From: Paenibacillus lupini
GTDB taxonomy: Bacteria > Bacillota > Bacilli > Paenibacillales > Paenibacillaceae
Direction: 5' to 3'
Assembly (NCBI RefSeq): GCF_011761355.1
Contig: NZ_JAASRW010000005.1
Span: 310,001-374,000 of the forward strand
DNA: 64,000 bases
The notes beneath the pieces are model-generated. The model saw nothing but the letters and a program-made list of their open reading frames with translations. It ran no database searches and was not told the DNA's origin. This document shows, piece by piece, positions 16,968-28,014 of the stretch. Both the position numbers and the translations under genes were made by a program. Position 1 is the stretch's first letter, and every line of letters starts with the position of its first letter.

Positions 16968-18698
16968 ATGGCAAAGAACCATAAAGTCGAGCCTATCGGC
17001 GGACCGCCGAGCGACGTGGAACATCTGAAATTGGAAAGTAACTATTTGCGCGGTTCGTTGACAGAATCCCTGTCGAACCGTATTACGGGCGGTTTGCCCG
17101 AGCTGGATAACCGTTTGTTGAAATTCCATGGCAGCTATATGCAAGACGACCGTGACTATCGTAACGAGCGCGAAAAGCAAAAGCTGGAGCCTTATTTCCA
17201 ATTCATGCTTCGTGTTGTAACTCCAGGTGGTGTAGCAACTCCAGAGCAATGGCTTGTTATGGACAGCCTGGCGGATAAATACGGGACGGGCAGCCTTAAG
17301 TTGACTACGCGTCAAGCTTTCCAGCTGCATGGTGTATTGAAGTGGAATCTGAAACATACGATTCAAGAAATCCACCAAGCTATGCTGACAACACTTGCAG
17401 CTTGTGGTGACGTTAGCCGTAACGTGATGTGTAATCCTAACCCTTATCAATCGGAGCTTCATAGCGAAGTATTCTACTGGTCGCAGCAGTTGACGTCGCA
17501 TCTGGCGCCTAAGACACCTGCCTACCATGAAATTTGGCTGGATGGCGAGAAGGTAGTCGACAGCACGGAGCAAGAAGGCGTAGAAGTAGAGCCCATTTAT
17601 GGTCCAGTCTACCTGCCGCGTAAGTTCAAGATTGGTATTGCTGTACCTCCATCCAATGATGTTGACGTGTATTCGCAGGATCTTGGCTTTATTGCAATCG
17701 TTGGTGAAGACGGCAAACTTGCCGGCTTTAACGTAAGTGTTGGCGGCGGCATGGGCATGACTCATGGCGATACAGCGACTTACCCGCAGCTTGCTAAAGT
17801 GATTGGCTTCGTTACTCCAGATCAAGTATTGGATCTGGCTGAGAAAGTTGTAACGATCCAACGCGATTATGGTAACCGTTCGGTGCGTAAATACGCTCGT
17901 TTTAAATATACAATCGACCGTCATGGTATGCCTTGGTTCATTGACGAGCTGCAAGATCGTTTGGGCTGGGAGCTTGCTCCTGCTCGTGAGTTCCATTTTG
18001 AGCATACGGGCGACCGTTATGGCTGGATTAAAGGCAAAGACGGCAAGTGGAATTTGAACCTGTACGTTCAAGCCGGCCGTGTTGTTGATACAGAAGACAA
18101 CAAGCTAAGAACAGCACTTCGTGAAATCGCGAAGATCCATACTGGTGATTTCCGTCTGACGGCTAACCAGAACTTGGTTATTGCTAACGTAACTGCCCAG
18201 AAGAAAACAAAAATCGTTGCCTTGCTGAAAGAATACGGTATTGCAGAAGGCACTCAATATTCGGCTCTTCGTCGCAGCGCCTTGTCTTGCGTAGCACTTC
18301 CAACTTGCGGTTTGGCAATGGCTGAGGCTGAACGCTACCTGCCTTCCCTAATTGACAGACTGGAGCCAGTTCTTGCGGAAGCAGGTCTCCGGGACAAAGA
18401 AATTAATATTCGTATGACGGGCTGTCCGAACGGCTGCGCGCGTCCAGCACTTGGCGAGATTTCGTTCATCGGTAAATCGCCAGGCAAGTACAACATGTAC
18501 ATGGGTGCCGGTTTCTCAGGCGACCGCCTAAGCAAGATGTACAAAGAGAATATCGGCGAAGACGAAATTATGGATACTCTTACTCCGATCATTCACCGTT
18601 ATGCAGCTGAACGCAACAATGGCGAGCACTTTGGCGACTTTGTCATCCGTGCAGGTTATGTGAAGGCAGTTACCGACGGCACGAACTTCCACGAATAA
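16968..18698 (+). CDS. cysI: Assimilatory sulfite reductase (NADPH), hemoprotein subunit
   Basis: 576 residues. The beta subunit reduces sulfite to sulfide in six electrons at a siroheme coupled to a 4Fe-4S cluster. The cluster ligands are visible as C441-X5-C447 and C486-X3-C490 (CVALPTC and CPNGC). TRQAFQLHG and NVMCNPNP belong to the substrate and siroheme environment. It starts 73 bases after cysJ behind AAAGGAGCG; a small CCCAT/ATGGG hairpin lies in the gap. The operon closes with the terminator at 18705. Confidence 0.96.
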   Translation: MAKNHKVEPIGGPPSDVEHLKLESNYLRGSLTESLSNRITGGLPELDNRLLKFHGSYMQDDRDYRNEREKQKLEPYFQFMLRVVTPGGVATPEQWLVMDSLADKYGTGSLKLTTRQAFQLHGVLKWNLKHTIQEIHQAMLTTLAACGDVSRNVMCNPNPYQSELHSEVFYWSQQLTSHLAPKTPAYHEIWLDGEKVVDSTEQEGVEVEPIYGPVYLPRKFKIGIAVPPSNDVDVYSQDLGFIAIVGEDGKLAGFNVSVGGGMGMTHGDTATYPQLAKVIGFVTPDQVLDLAEKVVTIQRDYGNRSVRKYARFKYTIDRHGMPWFIDELQDRLGWELAPAREFHFEHTGDRYGWIKGKDGKWNLNLYVQAGRVVDTEDNKLRTALREIAKIHTGDFRLTANQNLVIANVTAQKKTKIVALLKEYGIAEGTQYSALRRSALSCVALPTCGLAMAEAERYLPSLIDRLEPVLAEAGLRDKEINIRMTGCPNGCARPALGEISFIGKSPGKYNMYMGAGFSGDRLSKMYKENIGEDEIMDTLTPIIHRYAAERNNGEHFGDFVIRAGYVKAVTDGTNFHE

Positions 18699-18704
18699 TA
18701 GATG

Positions 18705-18739
18705 AGCGGTACAGAGTTGATCTCTGTACCGCTTTTTTT
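18705..18739 (+). terminator. Terminator of cysJI
   Basis: A stem AGCGGTACAGAG / TCTCTGTACCGCT with a short loop and seven T residues, just after the stop codon. Confidence 0.93.
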
Positions 18740-18801
18740 GCTGCATGTTATGAGGAAAACGTTAGGCACATTATTGGCCAGAGAAAAGGAAGGTTTCAAC
18801 A

Positions 18802-20274
18802 ATGTCAGAATACATAATTGGGCTTGATATCGGTACGACCAGCGTGAAAGCATGTATTTTTAACCGTATTGGAAATCTTGTTGCGGAAGCAGAAGAACTC
18901 ATCCTTTCGGAATATCCGCAGGTAGGCCAAGTTCAGCAGGATGCCGTGGTTATAGAGCGATTGGCGGTCGTGGCTGTAAGAAATTCCATTCAGAAAGCAG
19001 GCCTTGCAAAAGAAGACCTGGCTGCGATGGGCTTCTCTGCGGCTATGCATTCCCTCTTGTCGGTAAGTTCTGAGGGAGTTCCATTATCTCCTGCCTTCAT
19101 TTGGTCGGACGGCAGAGGGACAGATCAAGCCAATCGTTTTACAGAGGAAGAGCGCCAGTATTTATATAGCAAGACAGGTACACCGATTCACCCGATGTCG
19201 CCATTCTTAAAGCTGCTCTGGATGAAAGAAACCGGATATGAACCGTATCAGAAGGCAGCGTACTTCATGTCCATTAAGGAGTATCTGATTTATTGCTGGT
19301 TCGGAAAACGGGTCATTGACTACTCTATGGCATCTGCTACCGGATTATTTAACCCTTCAACCTTGAATTGGGAGCCTGAGCTATTGTCTTTGGCAGATAT
19401 TACGGCTAGCCAGTTATCAGAGATCGTGGAGCCAACATTCCTGTTAGGTGCATTAAAAGCTGAGATTGCTGAAGAGATGGGGGTTGCTTCATCGCTGCCT
19501 TTTGCTATCGGAGCAGCAGATGGCCAGCTGTCTAATCTGGGAATTGGAGCACTACTTCCTGGTGAGGTTGCAGTATCTGTTGGAACAAGCGGGGCAATCC
19601 GGCAGGTTACGAATGAAGCAAAAGTGAGCGGTAACGGGGAGACGTTCTGCTACTCATTTACACAAGATTCCTATATTATTGGCGGTCCTACAAATAATGG
19701 TGGTGTAGCTCTTCAATGGCTGAAGCAGCTGTTGAATGATCAGGGCAGCTATGAGGATTTTCTTGCAGAAGCTTGGCAATCAACACCAGGAGCAGAAGGT
19801 CTGCTATTCCTCCCCTACATAAATGGTGAACGAGCTCCGCTATGGAATCAACAGGCTAGAGGCAATTTCTATGGGATGACGATTGCTCATACGAAAGCAC
19901 ATTATGTGCGGGCCGTTCTTGAAGGGATTACCTTCAATCTATATCAGATCGGAAGGGCTCTTGAGCAACTGGCTGGTCCTCCTAAGAAAATGTACGTAAA
20001 TGGCGGCTTATCGCGTTCTCCAATCTGGCTGCAGATGATGGCGGATATTTTTGAAGCTGAAATTTATGTATCGGAGAATCATCATAGCGCGGCTTGGGGA
20101 GCAGCATGGACAGCTCTTGTCGCAATTGGGGAAGAGCAGGATTTTGCATCGATTAAGCAGAATATTCCTATGGGAGAAGCGGTACTGCCAAATCACGAGA
20201 ATATCGGTATGTACAAAGCGGTGTACAAGCGTTATGAGAAATTAGCAAATGCGATTACACCATTGTTTGAATAA
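18802..20274 (+). CDS. gntK: Gluconokinase, FGGY carbohydrate kinase family
   Basis: 490 residues. It phosphorylates gluconate to 6-phosphogluconate using ATP. The N-terminal phosphate motif GLDIGTTSVKA and the segments GFSAAMHSLL and SPAFIWSDGRG fit gluconokinase better than xylulokinase or glycerol kinase; the C-terminal half has PTNNGGVALQWL and MYVNGGLSRSPIW. The start follows GGAAGGTTTCAACA. No gluconate permease or GntR repressor is adjacent, which is unusual since these are commonly clustered in bacilli, so the substrate call rests on sequence resemblance only. Confidence 0.8.
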   Translation: MSEYIIGLDIGTTSVKACIFNRIGNLVAEAEELILSEYPQVGQVQQDAVVIERLAVVAVRNSIQKAGLAKEDLAAMGFSAAMHSLLSVSSEGVPLSPAFIWSDGRGTDQANRFTEEERQYLYSKTGTPIHPMSPFLKLLWMKETGYEPYQKAAYFMSIKEYLIYCWFGKRVIDYSMASATGLFNPSTLNWEPELLSLADITASQLSEIVEPTFLLGALKAEIAEEMGVASSLPFAIGAADGQLSNLGIGALLPGEVAVSVGTSGAIRQVTNEAKVSGNGETFCYSFTQDSYIIGGPTNNGGVALQWLKQLLNDQGSYEDFLAEAWQSTPGAEGLLFLPYINGERAPLWNQQARGNFYGMTIAHTKAHYVRAVLEGITFNLYQIGRALEQLAGPPKKMYVNGGLSRSPIWLQMMADIFEAEIYVSENHHSAAWGAAWTALVAIGEEQDFASIKQNIPMGEAVLPNHENIGMYKAVYKRYEKLANAITPLFE

Positions 20275-20361
20275 CCAACTAGATTTAAACTTACGAACTT
20301 ACACAAGCTTAACTACAGACATCGAAGAAAAAATATATATACCTCATGGGGGGGATATTGG

Positions 20362-21006
20362 ATGGGTAGTTTAATAACGGTAATGCTTCTTGGTTTAGTG
20401 TTGGGAGTCAAGCATTCGATTGAGCCGGACCACATTATTGCAGTTTCAACAATGGTAAGCAATCAGAAGAAGTTGTGGCGTTCGACATTAACAGGCATCT
20501 TCTGGGGGATTGGCCATACAAGCACTTTATTTATTGTAGGTATGGTTCTTGTGCTGCTTAAGGGAGAACTGCCTGAAGTGTGGGCGATGTCGCTGGAATT
20601 TCTAGTTGGGATTATGCTGGTATACCTTGGCTTTAAAAACTTTGTATCGGTAAAAACCGCCTATCAGCAAACCCATCAACACGAGAAATCTTCACTTGTG
20701 AAAGTGACAATCATCGGGTTTGTCCATGGTCTGGCCGGAAGTGCAGCAATGGTCATTCTGACCTTATCTACGGTTGAGTCGATATGGGAATGTGCATTAT
20801 ATATTCTTGTATTTGGTGTTGGGACCATTACAGGTATGTTAATTTTTACGACGATACTAGGTATTCCTTTTGTATACAGCAAGACGAGTGTTAGAATTAA
20901 CCGCGGTTTGATGCAGGCAGCTGGAACCGTGAGCTTCCTTTTTGGACTATTTTATATGTATAACCTAGGTGTGACAGAAGGTCTCTTTGAGCTTTGGGCG
21001 AAGTAA
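20362..21006 (+). CDS. HX4DH-motif membrane protein, UreH/NicO type
   Basis: 214 residues with about six hydrophobic segments. Helix one carries HSIEPDH (H18, D23, H24), the HX4DH signature of nickel/cobalt transporters and the related UreH proteins. A second conserved stretch, GFVHGLAGSAAMVIL, follows in the middle. It probably moves a divalent metal across the membrane, but UreH-like proteins are also annotated without proof of transport. No urease or hydrogenase genes are near. The start follows GGGGGGATATTGG. Confidence 0.75.
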   Translation: MGSLITVMLLGLVLGVKHSIEPDHIIAVSTMVSNQKKLWRSTLTGIFWGIGHTSTLFIVGMVLVLLKGELPEVWAMSLEFLVGIMLVYLGFKNFVSVKTAYQQTHQHEKSSLVKVTIIGFVHGLAGSAAMVILTLSTVESIWECALYILVFGVGTITGMLIFTTILGIPFVYSKTSVRINRGLMQAAGTVSFLFGLFYMYNLGVTEGLFELWAK

Positions 21007-21024
21007 AGACGATTTGCACTTAAC

Positions 21025-21065
21025 AAAGCGGTAGTGAAGGTCTATGACCTGCATTACCGCTTTTG
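21025..21065 (+). terminator. Terminator of the HX4DH gene
   Basis: A stem AAAGCGGTA(G)TG / GCA(T)TACCGCTTTT enclosing an inner AGGTC/GACCT stem, followed by T residues. Confidence 0.85.
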
Positions 21066-21080
21066 TTATTTTAGACCAAA

Positions 21081-21130
21081 TAATTATCCCCCTGTTAAAC
21101 GTTATAACATTATAATATCCCCCCTGATAA
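21081..21130. promoter_or_regulatory. Direct repeat and -10-like box upstream of the chitinase gene
   Basis: Two copies of AATTATC/ATAATATC followed by CCCCCTG(T/A)TAA lie about 31 bases apart (21081-21098 and 21111-21130). TATAAT at 21111-21116 and the palindrome GTTATAAC at 21101-21108 sit between the C runs. The spacing, about three helical turns, fits a regulator site near a promoter. The rest of the 317-base gap to the chitinase start shows no gene. Confidence 0.4.
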
Positions 21131-21324
21131 TGGAATTTTCCACCTTACGAATCCACGCGGCTTACGCCATGATAGATTTACTAGAAATTAATAACTTTAA
21201 TGACATTAAATAACATGGTGGTGATGAATGGGAGAATTTTTTACACCTCGTTAGTTGCCGGTCTGTCTGATTTGATTTGTCTTCTATTAGTCAACCAAAA
21301 CCAAATCCAATAGAGGTGAAATAA

Positions 21325-24300
21325 TTGAACTTATCAATGATGAGAAGATCTTTATGGAATCTCCCTTTGTTATTAGTAGTTAATTTATTGACAGGCGTGT
21401 TGGCATTCGCGCCAAGCGTTCGTGCTGAGGAAGGTTCGGGTGATCCTGTGAAGTCGGGTCCAGCTAATCTGCGCATAGCCAAGGACGGGAACGGTGTCGA
21501 CCGTATTACACATAATACGGCTACGATTGCATGGGACATGATTGGTGATGAAACGAATAAGAATGACATCGATGTCTGGAATGCAGATACCAATGCATGG
21601 ATGACTTGGGGAGACCGGAGTAAACAAGAAATCGGCGCATTAACGCCGGAAACGACCTACCGTGTTTATATTACGTGGTATGCCGATCGGCCATCGCTAG
21701 AATATAAGAGTAATGTAATTGAATTTACGACAGCTGCCGATACAAGCGAATATCCGGAGCCTCCACTTACTCCACCAGGTCATTTGCAGACAACAGCGGT
21801 TACCGATTCCACCGTTACATTGAAGTGGTCGGGCAGCCCTGGTGCCAATGGCTATGATCTCTATGTGAATGGCGGCTGGAAGCAAGGAATCTGGGATGGT
21901 TCGAATACCGTGACGTACACGCTTCCCGAAGGAGGGAATACAAAAGGTACCAGCTATCAATTCGAGGTTGGAGCTCAGAACCTTCCGAAGGTATCGGCAA
22001 ACAGCAATCCTGTGACGATTACATGGGGAGAGCTCGCTGCACCAAGCGGCCTTCAGGCAGTGACGACAACCAGAACGGTGGCATCGCTTGGTTGGGCGGA
22101 GACAGCAGGAGCAACTGGCTATGACATCTACGCCAACGGACAACTTCTTGGTTCCAGCAGCGAGAATAGATATGCAGCAACGGGACTTAATGAAGGGGAA
22201 TCTTATAGCTTTAAAGTTGTTGCAAAAAACGCGCTTTGGCGTTCATCTGACAGCGACGAGATAACCGTTGTTCCAGGGGCCGATTACAATATTGTCTCGT
22301 ATTATACGCTTTGGTCTCCGAGCAGTACGGGACGCAACTTCCATCCATCGGACGTAGATGCATCGCAAATTACACATGTAAATCTGGCCTTTGCGGATAT
22401 ATGCTGGAGAGGATTTGGCTCTGGTGCTGCAGCATGCCAGAATGCTGATGTTCCTACCCAAACCGATTATGTTTTTGACGGTGAAATTATAGTTGGAGAT
22501 CCTTCAGTGGATCTTGATCTATTCGAGGAATGGGCAGCTATCCGGGAAGCTAATCCCCATCTGAAGCTGATTATTTCCGTGGGTGGCTGGTCGTGGTCGA
22601 ATAACTTCTCGAATATGGCCAGTACAGAAGAGACTCGAACTGCTTTTGCCAATTCCGTTGTGAAGTTCCTACGGACCTACAAGCTGGATGGCGTCGATAT
22701 CGACTGGGAGTATCCAGTGGAAGGCGGCGAGGATGATAACTCACGTAGTCCTGAGGACAAGGCAAACTTTGGTCTGATGGCTCAGGCGGTAAGGGATGCA
22801 CTGGACGCTGCCGGATCGGAAGACGGCAAATATTATTTGCAGACGATTGCTTCAGGGCAAGGCGATAACTTTGTTGCCAATTCGGATCTCGGCCAATCAT
22901 CCGATTATCTTGATTTTATCAATATTATGACTTACGACTACAGCGGCAGCTGGGATACCCTCGCTCACCATAACTCTCCGCTTTATTATGATAAGAATCA
23001 CCCGAAGGATTATGCAGAACGTAACCATGTGCTTGGAGGTGTACTTGGGCATCTGAATGGCGGGGTACCCCATTATAAGGTGAATATAGGTGTTCCATTC
23101 TACGGCAAAGGATGGATTGGCTGTCCTGCTAGCGGTGAGTATCAGACGTGCACAGGCGCTACACCATTTGGTACATGGGAGAACGGCATTTTTGATTATA
23201 CCGATATTGAAGAGAACTACTTGAATCATGAAGGTTATGTCCATTATTGGAATGATGAAGCCAAAGTATCTTATCTCTACAATGTGGAAAATGGTGTATT
23301 CCTCACCTATAATGATGAATCATCGATGATGTATATCGCTTCCCTTGCGAAGTCGCTTGATTTGTCAGGTGTCATGAGCTGGGATATAAGCGGCGACCGC
23401 AATCGGACACTTACAACACGTCTTGCCAAAGATCTTCCGATCACAGGAACTCCTGATGGTGATGCCCTTTCCGCTCCAACTGGCCTGCAGGCTATATCGA
23501 TAGGCAGCCGCAGCCTTAAAGTAAAATGGAATGCGGCAGAGCAGGCGACAGCTTATGAAGTGTATGTAGATAAAGCAGGAGTTGGCACAACAGCAGGCAC
23601 AGAATTTGCGATCTCGGACCTCATGCCTGATACGGTCTATTCTATTGAAGTTCTTGCCATTGAAAAAGAAGCAGAGACCCTTAAGCATGTATCTGCTTTT
23701 AGTCATCTGCTGACAACGAAGACAGCGCCAGTGAAAACGGCCTCACCTGAACCATCACAGCCTGCGGCACATGAAGGGCTTGATACGGATGTTACAAAAG
23801 ACGGAGATAAGCTGCTGGTCAGCTTGCTAAGTGAAACGGTGCTGAAAGAAATCACTGCTTCCACGTCAACAGAATTCCCGATAATAGTAGAAGGTGATGG
23901 TAAGCAGATCGAAGTTACGCTGTCTAAAGAAATAACCGCAGCAATTGCAGCTAAAGGCAAAGACTCGACGATTATTGTCCGCTGGAGCGGGGCAGCATTC
24001 AAAATTCCGGCAGCAGCATTGCCTGCTGGCACGGATATCCAAATCACCATTGAGGTCCCGGCAGTTGAAACGGTTGATGCGTGGAAGAAGCTTTTGCAGC
24101 AGGAAAGTATATCTTTAATTGAAACTCCGCTTATTTTTACAATTGAAAGCAAAAATGTGAATGGAACGTTTAGTGAAATCAAGGACTTCGGAGATTATTT
24201 CCTCTCGCATGCCTTTACTTTGAACAGCTCAGCTATTCATAAAGATCAGACGGCTGGTGTAGTCTACGTACCAGAATCCAATGAACTGCGGCCAGTACCG

Positions 24301-24945
24301 GTTACTTACACGGAACATGCAGATGGGACGGTAACAGCTGAACTGAAGCGGAAAGGCAACAGCATATACGGTTTGGTGAAAGCGGAAGTCTCCTTTACCG
24401 ATACAGTGACTAGCTGGGTTCAAAAGGATGTATGGCAGGCGGCAGCCAAGCTGATCGTAAAAGCGGAGTCAGATGGCAAGTTCGGAGGTTCGCGTGAGCT
24501 GACTCGTGCCGAAGTAACTTCACTGATCGTCAGAGCACTTGGTATTTTGCCTGATGATTCGGCTTCCTCATTCAAAGATGTTCCTGCGGGTTCCACTTAC
24601 GCGGCAGATATTGCTGCAGCGCAGAAAGCTGGTCTTGTAAACGGGAAAGGGAACGGAATGTTTGACCCTTCCTCAGCCATTACCCGTGAAGAAACCTCAG
24701 TAATTCTAGTGAAGGCACTAGCCTATGCAGGAGCTGCGAAACATGCGGATCCAGCTGTTCTGAGTCGGTTCGTTGATCACTCTGCTGTGTCCGGTTATGC
24801 AGAAGCTTCCATTGCTCTTTTAGTAGAAAGTAGCATTATGAACGGAGTATCCGCCAGCAAACTTGCACCGCAAGCGCATATAACCAAGGAGCAGGCAACT
24901 GTGCTAGTCATGAAGACATTACTATACGCCGGCTTATCGAATTAA
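21325..24945 (+). CDS. SLH-anchored chitinase, glycoside hydrolase family 18
   Basis: 1206 residues. A signal peptide ends near APSVRAEE (residue 35). Next come a fibronectin III-like region (about 41-140), two more FnIII modules (150-237 and 238-322), the GH18 barrel (about 325-705) with the DxxDxDxE motif DGVDIDWE (residues 455-462, acid E462) and SVGGWSWS, and another FnIII (715-800). A Pro-rich hinge and an uncharacterised domain (about 815-1010) precede three SLH repeats (about 1020-1206). The enzyme cuts chitin while bound to the cell wall through the SLH domain. The TTG start follows GAGGTG by six bases; ATG 21337 is the alternative. Confidence 0.93.
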   Translation: MNLSMMRRSLWNLPLLLVVNLLTGVLAFAPSVRAEEGSGDPVKSGPANLRIAKDGNGVDRITHNTATIAWDMIGDETNKNDIDVWNADTNAWMTWGDRSKQEIGALTPETTYRVYITWYADRPSLEYKSNVIEFTTAADTSEYPEPPLTPPGHLQTTAVTDSTVTLKWSGSPGANGYDLYVNGGWKQGIWDGSNTVTYTLPEGGNTKGTSYQFEVGAQNLPKVSANSNPVTITWGELAAPSGLQAVTTTRTVASLGWAETAGATGYDIYANGQLLGSSSENRYAATGLNEGESYSFKVVAKNALWRSSDSDEITVVPGADYNIVSYYTLWSPSSTGRNFHPSDVDASQITHVNLAFADICWRGFGSGAAACQNADVPTQTDYVFDGEIIVGDPSVDLDLFEEWAAIREANPHLKLIISVGGWSWSNNFSNMASTEETRTAFANSVVKFLRTYKLDGVDIDWEYPVEGGEDDNSRSPEDKANFGLMAQAVRDALDAAGSEDGKYYLQTIASGQGDNFVANSDLGQSSDYLDFINIMTYDYSGSWDTLAHHNSPLYYDKNHPKDYAERNHVLGGVLGHLNGGVPHYKVNIGVPFYGKGWIGCPASGEYQTCTGATPFGTWENGIFDYTDIEENYLNHEGYVHYWNDEAKVSYLYNVENGVFLTYNDESSMMYIASLAKSLDLSGVMSWDISGDRNRTLTTRLAKDLPITGTPDGDALSAPTGLQAISIGSRSLKVKWNAAEQATAYEVYVDKAGVGTTAGTEFAISDLMPDTVYSIEVLAIEKEAETLKHVSAFSHLLTTKTAPVKTASPEPSQPAAHEGLDTDVTKDGDKLLVSLLSETVLKEITASTSTEFPIIVEGDGKQIEVTLSKEITAAIAAKGKDSTIIVRWSGAAFKIPAAALPAGTDIQITIEVPAVETVDAWKKLLQQESISLIETPLIFTIESKNVNGTFSEIKDFGDYFLSHAFTLNSSAIHKDQTAGVVYVPESNELRPVPVTYTEHADGTVTAELKRKGNSIYGLVKAEVSFTDTVTSWVQKDVWQAAAKLIVKAESDGKFGGSRELTRAEVTSLIVRALGILPDDSASSFKDVPAGSTYAADIAAAQKAGLVNGKGNGMFDPSSAITREETSVILVKALAYAGAAKHADPAVLSRFVDHSAVSGYAEASIALLVESSIMNGVSASKLAPQAHITKEQATVLVMKTLLYAGLSN

Positions 24946-24950
24946 AGGCT

Positions 24951-24980
24951 AACCGCCCGATTCTTTCGGGCGGTTTTCTT
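24951..24980 (+). terminator. Terminator of the chitinase gene
   Basis: A stem AACCGCCCGA / TCGGGCGGTT with a short loop and TTCTTATTT. Confidence 0.92.
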
Positions 24981-25091
24981 ATTTAAGGACATTTTTCATT
25001 CTCTGGACGATTAAGGAATACATCTGCAGGCTGATTTAGTAGTAAACGATTTGGTTTAAGCTTAGAACATATTTTTGACGGATTATAAAAT

Positions 25092-25136
25092 GTTAAATTG
25101 ATCGTTTAAATTCAGTTTAAAAATGTACGATAAAAT
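25092..25136 (+). promoter_or_regulatory. Tandem GTTTAA operator and promoter of the DrrAB-like genes
   Basis: GTTTAA repeats start at 25104 and 25115 (11 bp apart), with a weaker GTTAAA at 25092. The last repeat ends at 25120; after ten bases comes the -10 TAAAAT (25131-25136). The core CGTTTAAATTCAGTTTAA recurs, with one change, at 38839 at the same distance from a -10. Such 11 bp direct repeats near the -35 are typical of OmpR/PhoB-type response regulators; the regulator itself is not identified. Confidence 0.65.
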
Positions 25137-25170
25137 CATCACATCAACAATTTCTGGGAGGAAACAGGAA

Positions 25171-26190
25171 ATGGACTATAGAGTTAATTCGAAACAGCCA
25201 AACAATGGTGATTGGGCTGTTGAAGCAGAAGGACTCGTCAAAATATTTGGCGACAACCGTGCAGTGGACGGCGTTGATATGCATGTGAAAGCAGGCACGA
25301 TTTACGGTGTTCTGGGGCCAAACGGGGCAGGCAAAACAACAACGATTCGAATGCTGGCAACACTGCTTCGGGCGGATGCAGGTTCAGCTCGAATCTTCGG
25401 ACATGACGTGGTAAAGGAATCGCAAATCGTTCGGCAATTAATTGGTGTCACAGGGCAATATGCCTCAGTAGATGAATCGCTTAGCGCAACGGAAAACTTA
25501 ATTATTTTCTCCAGGCTGCTTGGACTCGGACGTGCGGAATCGAAGAAGAAAGCAGCAGAACTGCTTGAGGAGTTTGGGTTAACAGAAGCGGCAAAACGTC
25601 CGCTAAAAAACTTCTCCGGCGGTATGAGACGACGTCTGGATTTGGCAGCAAGCCTTATCGCACAGCCACCGCTTATTTTCCTTGATGAGCCAACAACAGG
25701 ACTTGACCCCCGTACACGCTCGCAAATGTGGGATACCATTCGCCGCTTGGTCAACACAGGTTCAACTGTCTTGCTGACTACACAATATCTCGAAGAAGCC
25801 GATCAACTAGCGGACCGGATTGCGGTTATTGACCGCGGCAGAGTTGTGGCTGAAGGCACTGGCGATGAATTGAAACAATCGGTAGGAACTTCATCTCTGC
25901 ATCTTAGAGTAGAGAATCAATCTGATATTGAGAATGCCCGTCAAACCGTGGAGCAGGTTCTTAAAGTTCAAGCTACATTGACGAGCGAAGCAGCGAAGAT
26001 TACTGCGCCGATGGCGAATGCGGATTTGATTACCGACCTCTTAATTGCCCTTCGTGAGAAAGGTATTACATTGTCCGAGGTTAGTGTGCAGAAGCCAACT
26101 CTTGACGAGGTTTTCCTGACGATTACGGGACATGGCGTTGAAGATGAGAAAACCAAAGATACAAATAGAGCGGAGGCAGTAACCGTATGA
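25171..26190 (+). CDS. ABC exporter ATP-binding protein, DrrA (daunorubicin resistance) type
   Basis: 339 residues. Walker A GPNGAGKTT (residues 49-57), signature FSGGMRRRLDLAASL starting at 148, and Walker B with LIFLDEPTTGLDP (D172, E173). The C-terminal extension after about residue 230 (VVAEGTGDELK and KPTLDEVFLTITG) is characteristic of the DrrA family, which powers drug or antibiotic export. I chose ATG 25171 since GGGAGG lies nine bases upstream; an ATG at 25123 has no ribosome site and would overlap the promoter. It overlaps the permease gene by four bases. The substrate is unknown. Confidence 0.92.
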   Translation: MDYRVNSKQPNNGDWAVEAEGLVKIFGDNRAVDGVDMHVKAGTIYGVLGPNGAGKTTTIRMLATLLRADAGSARIFGHDVVKESQIVRQLIGVTGQYASVDESLSATENLIIFSRLLGLGRAESKKKAAELLEEFGLTEAAKRPLKNFSGGMRRRLDLAASLIAQPPLIFLDEPTTGLDPRTRSQMWDTIRRLVNTGSTVLLTTQYLEEADQLADRIAVIDRGRVVAEGTGDELKQSVGTSSLHLRVENQSDIENARQTVEQVLKVQATLTSEAAKITAPMANADLITDLLIALREKGITLSEVSVQKPTLDEVFLTITGHGVEDEKTKDTNRAEAVTV

Positions 26191-26990
26191 GCACTTCAGT
26201 AAAAACGGGTCATCTAAAAAACCATACGAGCTTTATTCAAACAGTCAAAAATTCACTTACAATGGCGTACCGCGGCATACTCAAAATTCGCCGCACACCA
26301 GAGCAGTTATTTGATGTAACGCTGCAGCCGATTATTTTCACATTGATGTTTACTTATATTTTTGGCGGAGCTATTTCCGGTGATGTACAGAGCTACTTGC
26401 CGGTTATTATTCCAGGCATTCTTGTTCAAACCGTTATTTCAACCTCTATCGTAACGGGTGTCCAGCTCCGGGAAGATATGGATAAGGGCGTATTTGACCG
26501 CTTTAAATCACTTCCTATTGCACGTATTGCTCCACTAGCGGGGGCCTTATTAGCAGATACCATTCGATATACGATTGCAACTGTACTCACGTTCGCTATG
26601 GGCTATATCATGGGCTACCGTCCAGACGGCGGCTTTGAAAATGTTATTTTATCCGCGCTGCTGGTTATATTCGTATCTTGGTCGGTTAGCTGGATCTTTG
26701 CATTCTTTGGTGTCATTGCTCGTACGGCTTCCAGCGTACAAGGGATCTCCATGCTTATACTATTCCCATTAACCTTCCTGTCCAATGCATTTGTTCCAGT
26801 TGACACCATGCCGAAATGGCTGCAATGGTTCGTAAACGTTAATCCGGTTACGCATGTCGTGTCTGCTGTCCGTGAATTAACGAATACAGGAACAGTCGGC
26901 TGGGATCTTGGTATCTCCCTGATTGGTGCTGTAGTTATCGTTGCAGTCTTTGCTCCAATTACCGTGCGTGCTTATATGCGTCGGACATAA
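26187..26990 (+). CDS. ABC-2 type exporter permease, DrrB type
   Basis: 267 residues with about six membrane spans. The segments DVTLQPIIFTLMFTYIFGGAI and FPLTFLSNAFVPVDTMP, followed by FVNVNPVTHVVSAVREL, are hallmarks of DrrB-like permeases of the ABC-2 superfamily. Its start overlaps the drrA-like stop (ATGA), so the two subunits are translationally coupled. It forms the membrane channel of the presumed drug exporter. The pair ends at a strong terminator. Confidence 0.92.
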   Translation: MSTSVKTGHLKNHTSFIQTVKNSLTMAYRGILKIRRTPEQLFDVTLQPIIFTLMFTYIFGGAISGDVQSYLPVIIPGILVQTVISTSIVTGVQLREDMDKGVFDRFKSLPIARIAPLAGALLADTIRYTIATVLTFAMGYIMGYRPDGGFENVILSALLVIFVSWSVSWIFAFFGVIARTASSVQGISMLILFPLTFLSNAFVPVDTMPKWLQWFVNVNPVTHVVSAVRELTNTGTVGWDLGISLIGAVVIVAVFAPITVRAYMRRT

Positions 26991-27000
26991 TAAATGAATA

Positions 27001-27041
27001 AGACGGTTCAGGACATATTAAGTCCTGGACCGTCTTTGTTT
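27001..27041 (+). terminator. Terminator of the DrrAB-like operon
   Basis: A perfect 14 bp stem AGACGGTTCAGGAC / GTCCTGGACCGTCT (one G-U pair) with a seven-base loop and a T-rich tail. Confidence 0.92.
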
Positions 27042-27083
27042 TTGGGGGAGTGAGAGTTTTAGGCAAGCATTTGAGATGATTAA

Positions 27084-27998
<915 letters not shown>

Positions 27999-28014
27999 GA
28001 AAGAGGTAATAACA

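Noticed and set aside
16800..18071. A 423-codon minus-strand open frame antisense to cysI
   Set aside because: It covers conserved cysI coding sequence and shows no domain or ribosome site.
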